Part shown: positions 1-8,355 of the stretch, piece after piece
Layout of the letters: every line of letters starts with the position of its first letter
Numbering within the stretch: position 1 is the stretch's first letter
Source of the DNA: Sporosarcina sp. ANT_H38
GTDB taxonomy: Bacteria > Bacillota > Bacilli > Bacillales_A > Planococcaceae
DNA: 64,000 nt
Assembly: GCF_008369195.1 (NCBI RefSeq)
Contig: NZ_VOBC01000002.1
Span: forward strand, 434,001-498,000
Direction of reading: 5' to 3'
The notes under the pieces: model-generated
The model's input: the letters and a program-made list of their open reading frames with translations, nothing else
The model's database searches: none
What the model was told of the DNA's origin: nothing
Translations under genes and position numbers: made by a program

Positions 1-1166
1 TATAAACGTTGCTCTTTATCAGACAAGTTTTGAAGAATTGGCGTTTCCTCAGTAGGAATGATGGCATGGTGGTCCGAAACACGCTTATCATCGATGACGC
101 CCTTCTGCGGTTTAATGGCTCCCGCACGCAGAAGTGTGTTGGTTGCTTTACGGTATGGACCTATGTCTACAGCTTTAATGCGCTCTTTCAACGTGCTTTC
201 CATGTCCGATGTTAGATGCTTCGAATCGGTACGCGGATACGTCACCGCTTTATGGCGTTCATATAAATTTTGCAACGTCGACAGCGTTTCTTTTGCTGAC
301 CACGACCAGCGACGATGTGCTTCTTTCTGCAACTCGGTCAAATCGAATAAGTGCGGTGCCGGCTGTGACTTCGCTGTCGTTTTTACGTCTATCACTTTAC
401 CAGCATGAACCCCGTCGATTTTCCCAATTAGCTTCTCAACTGTTTCTTTATCGAACGACTGTGTTTGACCTGCTTTATCATGCCATGTGAATTTCGCTTT
501 TTCAGTCAATGCTTGCATACCATAGAATGATTTCGGTTTGAAGTCGCGAATCTGATTCTCGCGTGCCGCAATCATCGCAAGGGTCGGTGTCTGAACGCGC
601 CCCGTTGAAAGTTGAGCATTGTATTTCACTGTCAAAGCACGCGTTGCGTTAATACCTACGACCCAATCCGCTTCCGCACGGGCTACTGCCGCCTGATACA
701 AGTTTTCATATGCTCGACCGTCTTTCAAATTGTTGAAGCCGTCTTTAATCGCTTTGTCGGTGACCGAGGAAATCCACAACCGTTTGACAGGCTTACGAAC
801 TTTCGCCTGTTCTAGAATCCAGCGTGCAACAAGTTCCCCCTCACGCCCCGCATCTGTTGCGATAATGATTTCTTTTACATCGTTGCGCAGAAGCTGGGCT
901 TTAACTGCATTAAATTGCTTCATCGTTTGACGAATTGGCACAAGTTTGAATGGCGCTGGAATAATAGGCAGATGCTCTAGCTTCCACTCCTTGAATTCAT
1001 TGCCATAGCCTTCAGGATCTGCATGTGTTACGAGATGACCAAGCGCCCACGTAACGATATAATTTGTTCCTTCAAGAAATCCATTACCTTTTTTATTACA
1101 ACCGAGTACTCGCGCAATATCGCGTGCCACGGACGGTTTTTCAGCTAATACTAGTGATTTGGACAT
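1..1166 (-). CDS. topB: DNA topoisomerase III, 5' part (runs off the left edge)
   Basis: Type IA topoisomerase that cuts and passes single DNA strands, acting in decatenation and recombination. The reading frame is open from an ATG at 1166 to the window edge (about 388 codons), so the C-terminal third is missing. The N-terminus MSKSLVLAEKPSVARDIA is the Toprim start, and the acidic stretch IIATDAGREGE follows near residues 100-110. The motif VTYPRTDS holds the active-site tyrosine, which I count as Tyr310. The SD is AGAAAGGGG, 7 bases before the ATG. Length and motif order fit TopB rather than TopA, which has a different N-terminus and zinc fingers. The next gene is divergent. No oddity seen. 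Confidence 0.95.
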   Translation of the reverse strand, partial: MSKSLVLAEKPSVARDIARVLGCNKKGNGFLEGTNYIVTWALGHLVTHADPEGYGNEFKEWKLEHLPIIPAPFKLVPIRQTMKQFNAVKAQLLRNDVKEIIIATDAGREGELVARWILEQAKVRKPVKRLWISSVTDKAIKDGFNNLKDGRAYENLYQAAVARAEADWVVGINATRALTVKYNAQLSTGRVQTPTLAMIAARENQIRDFKPKSFYGMQALTEKAKFTWHDKAGQTQSFDKETVEKLIGKIDGVHAGKVIDVKTTAKSQPAPHLFDLTELQKEAHRRWSWSAKETLSTLQNLYERHKAVTYPRTDSKHLTSDMESTLKERIKAVDIGPYRKATNTLLRAGAIKPQKGVIDDKRVSDHHAIIPTEETPILQNLSDKEQRL

Positions 1167-1325
1167 AAGTAAATCCCCTTTCTACATACAACGATTATAC
1201 GTGAGAACGTGTTTGGATGCATGTCGTGCGAATGAACCCCGCCTGTAATGCAGGAGAAGTATACATATCTTACTAGTTCTTTACATAAGGTTATAGAGGT
1301 GAATTAAACAAGCTAGCATGAAAGG

Positions 1326-2396
1326 GTGATTCCAATAGAAGGACAACAAAAGAAAACAGTCGCTATCCATATTTCCAGGTCGGACGGAAAAGGGACATAC
1401 CCCGCACGTAGAGCAGCCATGATTGCCAATACCCTGGCTGACGACATAGATATCGTTTACTTATGCGGAGTAGATTCACCACCAGCGCCTGAAGGATTTA
1501 AAACAGTGCTGACCCCAAACAATACAACGTTTTTGCAGGCACTGATGTCTATCAAACCTGACCTTCTCCTCCGTGACACAGGCTCCACTATTCACGAAGA
1601 AGTTGAGAAGATAACCGAACTCGTCCCCTCCATCATCCATTTCGATGATTTCGGCGATGGCGGTAAATGTGCTGACCTTGTATTCCAGACATTGTATGTC
1701 GAATCAAATGACATAGCACCGGATCATTACGTACTTGGGAGAGACAGTTTCATTGCTGACGAAAAGATGGCTTCAGTTAAACACATCGGACTTCGCAAAG
1801 CGCAGTTAGGTCCTCTCCCCCATCTAGTCATTTCATTCGGTGAACAGGATGAAGGAAACTTGACGTATCGGGCGTTGCGGCATATCATGCAACTTCAGAT
1901 TCCACTCAAAGTAACCGTCCTCATCGGTGAAAATTATTCCCATGATACGAGCACAATTCGAATGATGGCACTCGAAAGGCGGAACACAAAAGTGTTGGTG
2001 CCTCCGTATAATTACGCGGAAATATATGCAGCAGCAGACATCGTTTTATGTGCGTCCGGCTATATGCCCTATGAAGTAGCTGTGATGGGTATCCCTTGTG
2101 TCGTACTCGCCCAGAATGATTTCGAAGTGGGCCTTGCGTTCCCGAAAGAACAGCATGGTTTTATTCATCTCGGCCTCGGCCGAAAAGTAAAACAATCGAG
2201 TTTGCTAAACGCTATCATGGAACCCCTCTTGCACGAACCGCTCCGTAAAAAAGCGATTGCCCGACAAACCGCTCTCGGCCTCGGTGATGGCAAAGACGCT
2301 GTATGTGAAGCAATACGCTATTACCTTGATTATCCGAAGCGCACTACTAGTGGCAGCACAGGAAAAGAAAAAACTACTATCAAGTCTGTTTATTAA
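1326..2396 (+). CDS. GT-B fold protein of the PseG/SpsG/MurG type, catalytic His not conserved
   Basis: About 356 residues with two Rossmann-like halves. The C-terminal half carries the nucleotide-sugar site typical of MurG/PseG proteins: LVISFGEQDEGN near residue 165, then VLCASGYMPYEVAVMGIP and a PCVVLAQNDFE strand near residues 240-260. PseG/SpsG hydrolyse UDP-linked sugars in pseudaminic or legionaminic acid routes using a His in a GxGHxxR loop. Here the matching loop reads GKGTYPAR, with Thr where the His should be, so PseG activity is doubtful. The start is uncertain: GTG at 1326 has only AAAGG directly before it, a 3-codon ATG ORF sits just upstream, and an in-frame TAG at 1314 blocks extension. 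No other sugar gene adjoins it. The stop codon lies inside the left end of repeat R2, so the last residues may come from the insertion. Confidence 0.6.
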   Translation: MIPIEGQQKKTVAIHISRSDGKGTYPARRAAMIANTLADDIDIVYLCGVDSPPAPEGFKTVLTPNNTTFLQALMSIKPDLLLRDTGSTIHEEVEKITELVPSIIHFDDFGDGGKCADLVFQTLYVESNDIAPDHYVLGRDSFIADEKMASVKHIGLRKAQLGPLPHLVISFGEQDEGNLTYRALRHIMQLQIPLKVTVLIGENYSHDTSTIRMMALERRNTKVLVPPYNYAEIYAAADIVLCASGYMPYEVAVMGIPCVVLAQNDFEVGLAFPKEQHGFIHLGLGRKVKQSSLLNAIMEPLLHEPLRKKAIARQTALGLGDGKDAVCEAIRYYLDYPKRTTSGSTGKEKTTIKSVY

Positions 2397-2975
2397 CCAT
2401 TTATTTGCATGAAATTCATAACAGGATTATTTAACGAGTAAAACGAACAGTGTTGATTTCCTCTTCAGGTGGACGCTTTCCGCGGGCACGGCTTCAGCCT
2501 CCTCGTCGCTTCACTCCTGTGGGGTCTTCAGCACGCGCTGTTCCCGCAGGAGACGCCACCTTGCGCTACAATCAACGAGAGTAGCCCGAAATGTTGATGG
2601 ACAATGAATAGATAGATGAATTATATCGTTCGTATTTACACAAAAATTAGTAATTGTGAAATTTATTCATTTGCATGAAATTCTGGTGAGAAGGGCTTAA
2701 TATCCTCCATTTTCACTGGACCATTTCCGGCTCGCTCTCGGGGAAATAGTTATGACAGGTTTAAGGTGGAATTGCAATTCATGCCTCCCTCGAGAGGCAT
2801 GTGTTGCAATTCGTTGCCTGGCGTGTTCCTACGATGTTCAAGTGAAAAACGCAATTGTTTCGGAAGAAAAGAATAGATGACTTTCTATAGAAATTGTAAG
2901 TGCCCGAAGTTACAATTTCGGGCACTCTAGTACTTTGTAAAATGTGTTCCTTGCTAACTTTTAGCAAAGATTATG
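2382..2975 (+). repeat. Repeat R2, copy A: left part, split by R1
   Basis: The left terminus (AAGTCTGTTTATTAACCAT) matches the R2 TIR of the copies at 9846 and 48990. It continues for about 30 bases and is then interrupted by R1. The R2 sequence resumes at 2668 (CTGGTGAGAAGGG) and runs to the conserved tract CTTGCTAACTTTTAGCAAAG near 2975. The right half, including hairpins H3 and H4, is absent. It contains the AGTGCCCGAA hairpin near 2911-2935. At the variable hairpin slot it has an AATTGCAATTCATGCCTC stem (about 2772-2815) not seen in other copies. Confidence 0.75.
2410..2680 (+). repeat. Repeat R1, copy 1 (MITE-like, about 270 bp)
   Basis: Matches the copy at 53612-53882 in inverted orientation over essentially its full length. 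The core is a palindromic tract around GGTGGACGCTTTCCGCGGGC and CTGTTCCCGCAGGAG. I recall this core from many Bacillaceae and Planococcaceae intergenic regions. There is no ORF. Here it is flanked by a 15-base direct repeat, ATTTGCATGAAATTC, at about 2406 and 2675, which looks like a target duplication made on insertion into R2. Confidence 0.75.
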
Positions 2976-3633
2976 CATCTATTCATCTGTTTCCTCTCTC
3001 CTTTTCGAGTTTTGTACCCAGAATGAGTACTCCATTTCGCGAACTATAATAACTCGCCATGAATCGAACGCAAAAAAGGCCTCTGGTCCGATTTTTAATC
3101 ACAGCAAAAAAGAACTGTGTCTCAATCGGTCCAAAGACCTCCATTGGTCGCCACCGCAAGATCCCGGGTGGTTTCTGCATTAAACGTTAAAGTTGATATG
3201 CTGTTAGTTCATCAATTCCTTTTATATTTCCCTAATAATTATTGATCAATTTAAAAATACAGTTGACCCTGTCTTTGTTACCTTTTAACTTTTGGTGCAG
3301 GCCCTGCAAGGCAGAAAAAAATAAGACTGTTACGCTGTCACACTGCAAGGAAAACCATTCCCCTTGATCCCAATATAAAACAACCAGCCCCTCAATTGAT
3401 GGAACCCCAAAGCTGCTCTTTCATTCAAGAAAAATTCACAAGTTGAAAGAGAATGCCCATTTACACGCAGTTATTTTCCCGCAAAAATAACTGCGTGTAA
3501 ATGGTTTCTTACGGGGGTTTTTTCATAAAAAAAGCATAAAGAAATTGATAATCCTGTATTAACCTCGGGAATTTTGAATGAACTTGACTTTGTAATTAAG
3601 AATCTATATGAAAGCGGTACCCTTGCTGTTTCT
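2976..3633. other. Intergenic region without a confident gene; long hairpin at 3457-3504
   Basis: No convincing coding region. A start-less run of about 60 codons on the minus strand (roughly 3236-3420) ends in TAG and reads like a protein remnant, but I cannot assign it. The tract 2983-3180 contains an imperfect inverted repeat around GGTCCGAT and ATCGGACC. At 3457-3477 and 3484-3504 there is a perfect 21-bp inverted repeat with a 6-base loop (arm CCATTTACACGCAGTTATTT plus one T). It has no U-tract on either strand in the expected place, so it is not a standard intrinsic terminator. Confidence 0.5.
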
Positions 3634-5316
3634 TTATTTGCTTTCTAAGAGTGCTTCAAAAGCATTAGTAAGTGCGTACAATCGAAGTTTTTTTATTTCA
3701 GTTATTTGTTTCAATATTTCTAATTCCGTAGAAGTGTTGCAGTCATAGAGGTTTGATATTGGCTTACTATCTCTCAAATTCTCTATCATTTTAATAAGCA
3801 TGGTTTGGAATGTTTGTTTAAATTCTCGGTATTCAAATGGATGTTTTTCGCATAGTTCATTGTATTGAGAGACCACATAATGCATTTGAGTGAAACTTAG
3901 ACCTGGTTTATGTTCCAAGGCTAAAGCCAGAACATCAATTTCAGGGAACTTTTTCATGAATTGATGTAAATTACCCATTGCTTCCGGAAAATTATTTGAA
4001 GATATTGGGTGTTCCTGATGATAGCAAAATGTTGAAGGATCTAATAAAAAACGGGCGCCATTTTTGTACAAGCGATATCCAAGCTCCCAATCTTCTGCCC
4101 CATACCCTCGAAATGATTCATCAAAGTATCCTACCTTATCCAGCAGTTCTCTATTGACTGATACGTCCCCTGTTAAAAACGCAAGATAGGGAAGCGTATA
4201 ATTACTTAGATCTACTCCAAAATCGTTTAATCCATTGTTAAGCTCCCTGGTGAAATACCAATTCGGGAATGATAGATTTTGAAAGGAATTATTATCTATA
4301 TCCTTCTTAGTAATGAGTGGGAATAACTGATTAGAGTTTTGGTGATTTTGTTTATATTCATTATATGGGAATGTAAAATATGGATCACGGGTAACAAAAT
4401 CATCTATGTGTTCCCATTGTTTACTATTGAAATCGGAAGTCAAAAAGGTATAAATACCTCTATAGTGCATCGAACCACTCACGACTATATTCTTATCATT
4501 AATGTGATGTTTATAATGATTTTCAATAAAATTAGGCTCAGTGAGCATTTCCGCATCTAGAAAGATTATCACTTCTCCTTCCGCAAGCTGGATGCCTAAG
4601 TTACGTGCGCGTGACCGACCTAAGTTTTTTCTTGGACGCACATATTTAAACTTAAAGGGTGGATCGAATTCTTTAGGAATATCAGCAGTATTGTCAACGG
4701 AACAATCGTCAACTAAGATAACTTCAAAACTAGAAAAATCAAATGTTTGTCCCAAGAGGCAATAGAGCGATAAAGAAACATATTCGTACTTATTGAATGA
4801 AGGCATAATAATACTTACTTTTATATCCTTTTCATCTTTATTTTTTACAATTAATTCATACTCCTCCTCCTCCTTTTCATCTTTATTTTTTGCAATTAAT
4901 TCATACTCCTCCTCCTTTTCATCTTTATTTTTTACACTTAATTCATTATCCTTCTCCTTTTCATCTTCATTTTTCACAATTAATTCATTATCCTTCTTCT
5001 TTTTGTCTTTATTTTTTACAATTAGTTCATTATCCTTCTTCTTTTTATCTTTATTTTTTGCAATTAGTTCATTATCCTTCTTCTTTTCATCTTTATTTTT
5101 TACAAGTAGTTCACTATCCTTCTCCTTTTTGTCTTTTTTTTTCACAATTAATGCATAATCCCTCTCCTTTTTATCTTTTTTATTCACAATTAATATATAA
5201 TTCCCCCCCTTTTCTTCTTTGTTTTTCACAATTAATTTATAATTTTCCCCCTTTTTTTCTTTTACATTACTTAGTTTTTCATTAACGCTCAATAGTTTAA
5301 TTTTTTTGTGTTTCAA
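3634..5316 (-). CDS. GT2 glycosyltransferase with repetitive charged N-terminal domain
   Basis: A 560-residue protein. Residues 166 to about 430 form a GT-A catalytic domain: SIIMPSFNKYEYV, then VDDCSVDNT with DD at 203-204, a DAE triad at 254-256 in place of the usual DxD, and GAEDWELGYRLYKNGA of the C-terminal half (galactosyltransferase/chondroitin-synthase type). Residues 19-165 are about ten 14-residue repeats, roughly KDEKKKDNELIVKN, very rich in Lys, Asp and Glu. The start is a TTG with an excellent SD (AGGAGG, 7 bases away). There is no signal peptide or membrane helix, so it is probably cytoplasmic. The gene is AT-rich, stands alone between repeat-rich intergenic regions and is likely acquired. 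The acceptor is unknown; surface glycan or glycoprotein synthesis is inference. Confidence 0.85.
   Translation of the reverse strand: MKHKKIKLLSVNEKLSNVKEKKGENYKLIVKNKEEKGGNYILIVNKKDKKERDYALIVKKKDKKEKDSELLVKNKDEKKKDNELIAKNKDKKKKDNELIVKNKDKKKKDNELIVKNEDEKEKDNELSVKNKDEKEEEYELIAKNKDEKEEEEYELIVKNKDEKDIKVSIIMPSFNKYEYVSLSLYCLLGQTFDFSSFEVILVDDCSVDNTADIPKEFDPPFKFKYVRPRKNLGRSRARNLGIQLAEGEVIIFLDAEMLTEPNFIENHYKHHINDKNIVVSGSMHYRGIYTFLTSDFNSKQWEHIDDFVTRDPYFTFPYNEYKQNHQNSNQLFPLITKKDIDNNSFQNLSFPNWYFTRELNNGLNDFGVDLSNYTLPYLAFLTGDVSVNRELLDKVGYFDESFRGYGAEDWELGYRLYKNGARFLLDPSTFCYHQEHPISSNNFPEAMGNLHQFMKKFPEIDVLALALEHKPGLSFTQMHYVVSQYNELCEKHPFEYREFKQTFQTMLIKMIENLRDSKPISNLYDCNTSTELEILKQITEIKKLRLYALTNAFEALLESK
4822..5262 (-). 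repeat. In-frame 42-bp tandem repeat, about 10 units
   Basis: Ten degenerate 42-bp units inside the glycosyltransferase gene encode 14-residue periods such as KDKKKKDNELIVKN. Two adjacent units are identical at protein level. Nine units keep the 42-bp length and one has an extra Glu codon, so the frame is never lost. Slippage or recombination would change domain length without inactivating the enzyme. Fourteen is two heptads, but the hydrophobic residues are adjacent (LIV) rather than a/d spaced, so a classical coiled coil is not obvious. Confidence 0.9.
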
Positions 5317-5664
5317 AATAATCCTCCTCTTATATAATTAATATCTTTATATAGAGTATGAAAAATATATTTTATTGAATGGACATATGTATTGAGGCAT
5401 TGTAAATTTATTTTAAAACATGGAGGGGCAATAGGCTTCTGCTTGCGTGTAGGAATTTGTTTTCAATAGATGTAAAGCGTGTGCTACTTGCTTTCAAGTG
5501 AATTTCTTCGACCTACCTTCATGGAAATCGGGATTCTGCTTCGCCATTGTTTTACACTCTGTTAATCGTTCAACTTTCATATCTCTCAAACTTCGCAATG
5601 GCTGATAACATTCTTACAATTAATCTGTCCATTGATGTATCTGCTATATGGCCTGGTGGTGATC
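5317..5664. other. Non-coding spacer
   Basis: The AT-rich stretch upstream of the TTG start of the glycosyltransferase gene presumably carries its promoter, but no clear -35/-10 pair stands out. No RNA or ORF recognised. Confidence 0.4.
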
Positions 5665-5703
5665 AAGTTATTTACTGGTTACTTTGGTTAATCAACAGCC
5701 GTG
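5665..5703 (+). repeat. Solo right end of repeat R2
   Basis: The sequence TTACTGGTTACTTTGGTTAATCAACAGCCGTG matches the right terminus of full R2 copies (compare the end of the copy at 48990-49722). The rest of the element is missing. It lies immediately upstream of the promoter of the 61-residue gene at 5747. Confidence 0.65.
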
Positions 5704-5720
5704 GTCCAATATGCTATACT
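5692..5720 (+). promoter_or_regulatory. Putative sigma-A promoter
   Basis: The -10 hexamer TATACT at 5715-5720 is preceded by TATGC. A TCAACA hexamer at 5692-5697 gives 17-bp spacing; it is a 4/6 match to TTGACA. The -35 lies inside the R2 terminal repeat, so the transposon end may have supplied it. Confidence 0.45.
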
Positions 5721-5746
5721 GAGGTAAAAGCTGAGGTGTTTTTCGG

Positions 5747-5932
5747 ATGAACAAACGTCAAGTAGAAACAGCAATCACTGAACTCAAAATGGACTATATC
5801 AATTTGCAAGGCGATATCGAGAAGCTCGAATCGACCGGTAATAACAGCTTCGTCAAAAAAGCAGAACTACGTCTCGCAAAATTGGAAGATGATCTGGCAG
5901 AACTAAATAAGCAACTCGTAGAATTTGAATGA
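5747..5932 (+). CDS. Small conserved coiled-coil protein (SE1832-like)
   Basis: Sixty-one residues, nearly all predictable as two helices: NKRQVETAITELKMDY, LQGDIEKLESTG, then LRLAKLEDDLAELNKQL. Length and the segment QGDIEKLESTG resemble the short uncharacterised Bacillota family I remember as SE1832. That name is from memory and not certain. The start ATG has an AGGTG SD, 9 bases upstream. It is monocistronic, with a strong terminator 41 bases after the stop. Soluble; function unknown. Confidence 0.75.
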   Translation: MNKRQVETAITELKMDYINLQGDIEKLESTGNNSFVKKAELRLAKLEDDLAELNKQLVEFE

Positions 5933-5973
5933 TAAAAGCGTATGTGCCTAGGCGCTAGAGTCTAGACATGAAC

Positions 5974-6012
5974 AAAAAGGCTAACCCTTGCAAAGGTTAG
6001 CCTTTTTGTTTT
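5974..6012 (+). terminator. Intrinsic terminator
   Basis: Stem AAAAAGGCTAACC (5974-5986) pairs with GGTTAGCCTTTTT (5995-6007), loop of 8, followed by GTTTTC. Ends transcription of the 61-residue gene. Confidence 0.85.
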
Positions 6013-6114
6013 CGTAAAACCTCGATTCATTCGGCATCGGTTGGACAACCGATCATATACATCCAACCCGTCTATATCAATTCAAAAAGATCCCCACACT
6101 AATTTTCCCCATAC

Positions 6115-6144
6115 AAAAAGCACAGCCTTCATTGGCTGCGCTCT
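6115..6144 (-). terminator. Intrinsic terminator of the ECF sigma gene
   Basis: On the minus strand, stem AGCGCAGCC pairs with GGCTGTGCT and is followed by TTTTTG. It directly follows the stop codon. Confidence 0.75.
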
Positions 6145-6689
6145 TATGCCGTGACGTATTCGTTCACAGCAGTATCTGCAATCATCAGCTCTTTTAAATA
6201 CTTCTTCGCACGGAACAATCTCGATTTTACCGTACCGATTGATACTTTCATCACTTCTGCAATTTCAATCAATGAATATTGATGGACATAGAAATATTCA
6301 ATCGTTTTTCTATAAATCGTATCAAGTTCACCAATTTTCTGTTGGACAATTGTTTTAATATCATTTTGTTCCAGAAGTTCTGCCGGTGTCAAACTGTCAC
6401 TTTGGACCAAATCTAGAATTGGCACATCGAGCGTTTCCGGTTGATTCATTACATGCTTGCTTCTTCTGACATCTTTGCGGTACTGATCTCGGAATGTGTT
6501 CATACAGATTGTCGTAAGCCAAGCTTTCATATGGTCCACGCTATCCATCCGATTACTGTAACGGACGACTTTTACCCAAACATCCTGCATAAGATCTTCT
6601 GCTTCTTCTTTGTTACGTGTTAATTTAAGACATAAATGATATATGTATCGACCGTATTCTTCGTACAGCCCATTTAGATTATTGTTCAT
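6144..6689 (-). CDS. ECF-type RNA polymerase sigma factor
   Basis: 181 residues, the usual ECF size. Sigma region 2 covers residues 8-78: NKEEAEDLMQDVWVKVVRY is the core-binding helix and AWLTTICMNTFRDQYRK the -10 recognition part. Region 4 covers about 120-172, with the helix-turn-helix YSLIEIAEVMKVSIGTVKSRLFRAKKYL. It directs RNA polymerase to a stress or envelope regulon. The start ATG has GGGAG 7 bases upstream. The gene is monocistronic: a terminator follows immediately and the upstream gene has its own. No anti-sigma gene adjoins, which is unusual for this class, so the control partner must lie elsewhere or be absent. Subgroup not assigned. Confidence 0.9.
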   Translation of the reverse strand: MNNNLNGLYEEYGRYIYHLCLKLTRNKEEAEDLMQDVWVKVVRYSNRMDSVDHMKAWLTTICMNTFRDQYRKDVRRSKHVMNQPETLDVPILDLVQSDSLTPAELLEQNDIKTIVQQKIGELDTIYRKTIEYFYVHQYSLIEIAEVMKVSIGTVKSRLFRAKKYLKELMIADTAVNEYVTA

Positions 6690-6905
6690 AAGCTAACACT
6701 CCCGTCTTCTATCTGTTGTTCTTATTATCGGCAATACAGATCTTTCAAACCATCGTATTCTCTTTCAGTACTCTTACAAACGTGTAAGGAGGAAAAGAGG
6801 AAGTCGCCTACTCTGCCTAAAACCGCTGCGCCAAGTGGCAACTAGAAGGAAGAAGTGCATTCCCTCCCCCTCTTCGTGTTAACCTCCGAGAGTCTGGACT
6901 GAGTA

Positions 6906-6948
6906 CAAAAAATGCCCCCGTAACCTTTTACTCGGTTACGAGGGCATG
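6906..6948 (-). terminator. Intrinsic terminator
   Basis: On the minus strand, ATGCCCTCGTAACC pairs with GGTTACGGGGGCAT and is followed by TTTTTTG. It lies 10 bases past the stop of the CNNM/CBS gene. Confidence 0.85.
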
Positions 6949-6956
6949 CATGTTAT

Positions 6957-8192
6957 TTAGTCTTCATCTTTACGAATTGTTATAGTCATGCGGATAATCC
7001 GATTACGTTCCATTTCCTCGATTTCAAAACGCAGATGATCGTAAGTAAACCGTTCGCCTTCTTCGGGAACATGTCCGAGTTCTTGTAGAACAAATCCCCC
7101 GAGTGTCTCATGATCCATCGGCAATTCAATATCGAGCAAATCCATCGCGTCCACGATTTCGAGTCTGCCATGACAGACTAACGTAGTTTCCGTCTTTTCA
7201 TATACAAGTACTTCTTCATCATCATCGGTCTCATCTTCAATGTCCTGGCCAATCATTTCCTCGATAATATCTTCATGCGTTATCATGCCCAGCGTTCCAC
7301 CGTATTCATCCAGAACGATTGCCATATGTTTCTTTTTCGAAAGCATCATTTTGAACACTTTTTCAACGCTTGCGGACTGCACCACAAAAATTGTATCTCG
7401 ATCAATTAATTCAGCAAGTGTCTGCTCAGTATTCATAGACCACCCAATAAGCATTTTCGAATAAAACACACCTACAATATTATCCATACTATCTTCGTAG
7501 ACGGGATAACGCGTGTAAGAATGCTCCAAAATCATGTTGCGGACTTCTTCATACGTCGACTCAATCGGTAATCCCACTATATCCATCCGGTGCGTTTCGA
7601 GGACATCGGACACGTCTTTTTCTGCAAAATCGAGTACTTCCTTCAAACGATTCGATTCTTCAATTTCGAACGTTCCTTGTATAGAAGCGATATCCATCAG
7701 AGATCGGAGGTCGTCCTTTGTAAGCGTAGCTTTCTTCACCGTACCTTTCGAGATGATGCGTATGAAAATATTTGTGAACGCACCGAGCAATGCAGTTAAC
7801 GGTGTCAAAAGTTTAACGAGCAGCATAATCGATGGCCCAACCATATAGGCGACCCGGTCAGCAAATGTCGCCGCAATTGTTTTCGGCAATACTTCACCGA
7901 AAACAATAATAATAACCGTTAGGACTCCTGTCCACAGGCCGACGCTAAGACCTTTATCGATTGCAATCATCGTAACGATGGTCGGCATCATAATGTTCGC
8001 GATATTATTTCCAATCAGAATTGCTGTAATCATACGGTCCGGTTTCGAAATCAGTTTTTGCAGCTTTATAGCCTGCTTGTCTCCCTGCTCTACTTGAAAC
8101 TGGACCTTCATCCTATTTACTGCTGTTAATGCCGTTTCGCTTCCTGACAAGTAAAATGACAGGAATAAAAATAATCCAAGTGCAATAAACAA
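6957..8192 (-). CDS. CNNM/CBS transporter, HlyC/CorC (hemolysin III-like) family
   Basis: 411-residue membrane protein of the DUF21-CBS-CorC_HlyC family, relatives of which (B. subtilis MpfA/YhdP type) export or regulate Mg2+. The first 170 residues hold the CNNM core with four hydrophobic segments, including FYLSGSETALTAVNR with the SGSE motif and ILIGNNIANIMMP. A CBS pair lies at about 195-320 (GVFYSKMLIG; AIVLDEYGGTLGMITHEDIIEEMIG). The C-terminal CorC_HlyC domain is at about 335-410 (LGGFVLQELGHVPEEGE). The start is TTG with GGAGG 8-9 bases upstream. Monocistronic with its own terminator. The older name hemolysin does not mean toxicity. Ion specificity is inferred from the family. Confidence 0.92.
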   Translation of the reverse strand: MFIALGLFLFLSFYLSGSETALTAVNRMKVQFQVEQGDKQAIKLQKLISKPDRMITAILIGNNIANIMMPTIVTMIAIDKGLSVGLWTGVLTVIIIVFGEVLPKTIAATFADRVAYMVGPSIMLLVKLLTPLTALLGAFTNIFIRIISKGTVKKATLTKDDLRSLMDIASIQGTFEIEESNRLKEVLDFAEKDVSDVLETHRMDIVGLPIESTYEEVRNMILEHSYTRYPVYEDSMDNIVGVFYSKMLIGWSMNTEQTLAELIDRDTIFVVQSASVEKVFKMMLSKKKHMAIVLDEYGGTLGMITHEDIIEEMIGQDIEDETDDDEEVLVYEKTETTLVCHGRLEIVDAMDLLDIELPMDHETLGGFVLQELGHVPEEGERFTYDHLRFEIEEMERNRIIRMTITIRKDED

Positions 8193-8355
8193 AAGTGATT
8201 CCTCCCGAAAATGATATCATATTTATATATTCGTCCTATTAATAACTTTCAAATAGCATACCATATTATTCATAATTACGTTCGTCTTTCTCACTCAATA
8301 TATTTCCATCTGCTATACTTAATTCTATTCACGAAATTATTCGAAATGAGGGATT

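Noticed and set aside
2983..3180. 65-codon minus-strand frame
   Set aside because: No SD and no recognisable product; overlaps an imperfect inverted repeat.
2410..3300. Insertion sequence with transposase
   Set aside because: No transposase frame or DDE motif could be found in or between R1 and R2; only non-autonomous repeats are supported.
4793..5285. Two long plus-strand frames rich in Ser/Phe/His opposite the glycosyltransferase repeats
   Set aside because: They are the antisense of the 42-bp tandem repeat, which keeps several frames open by its length.
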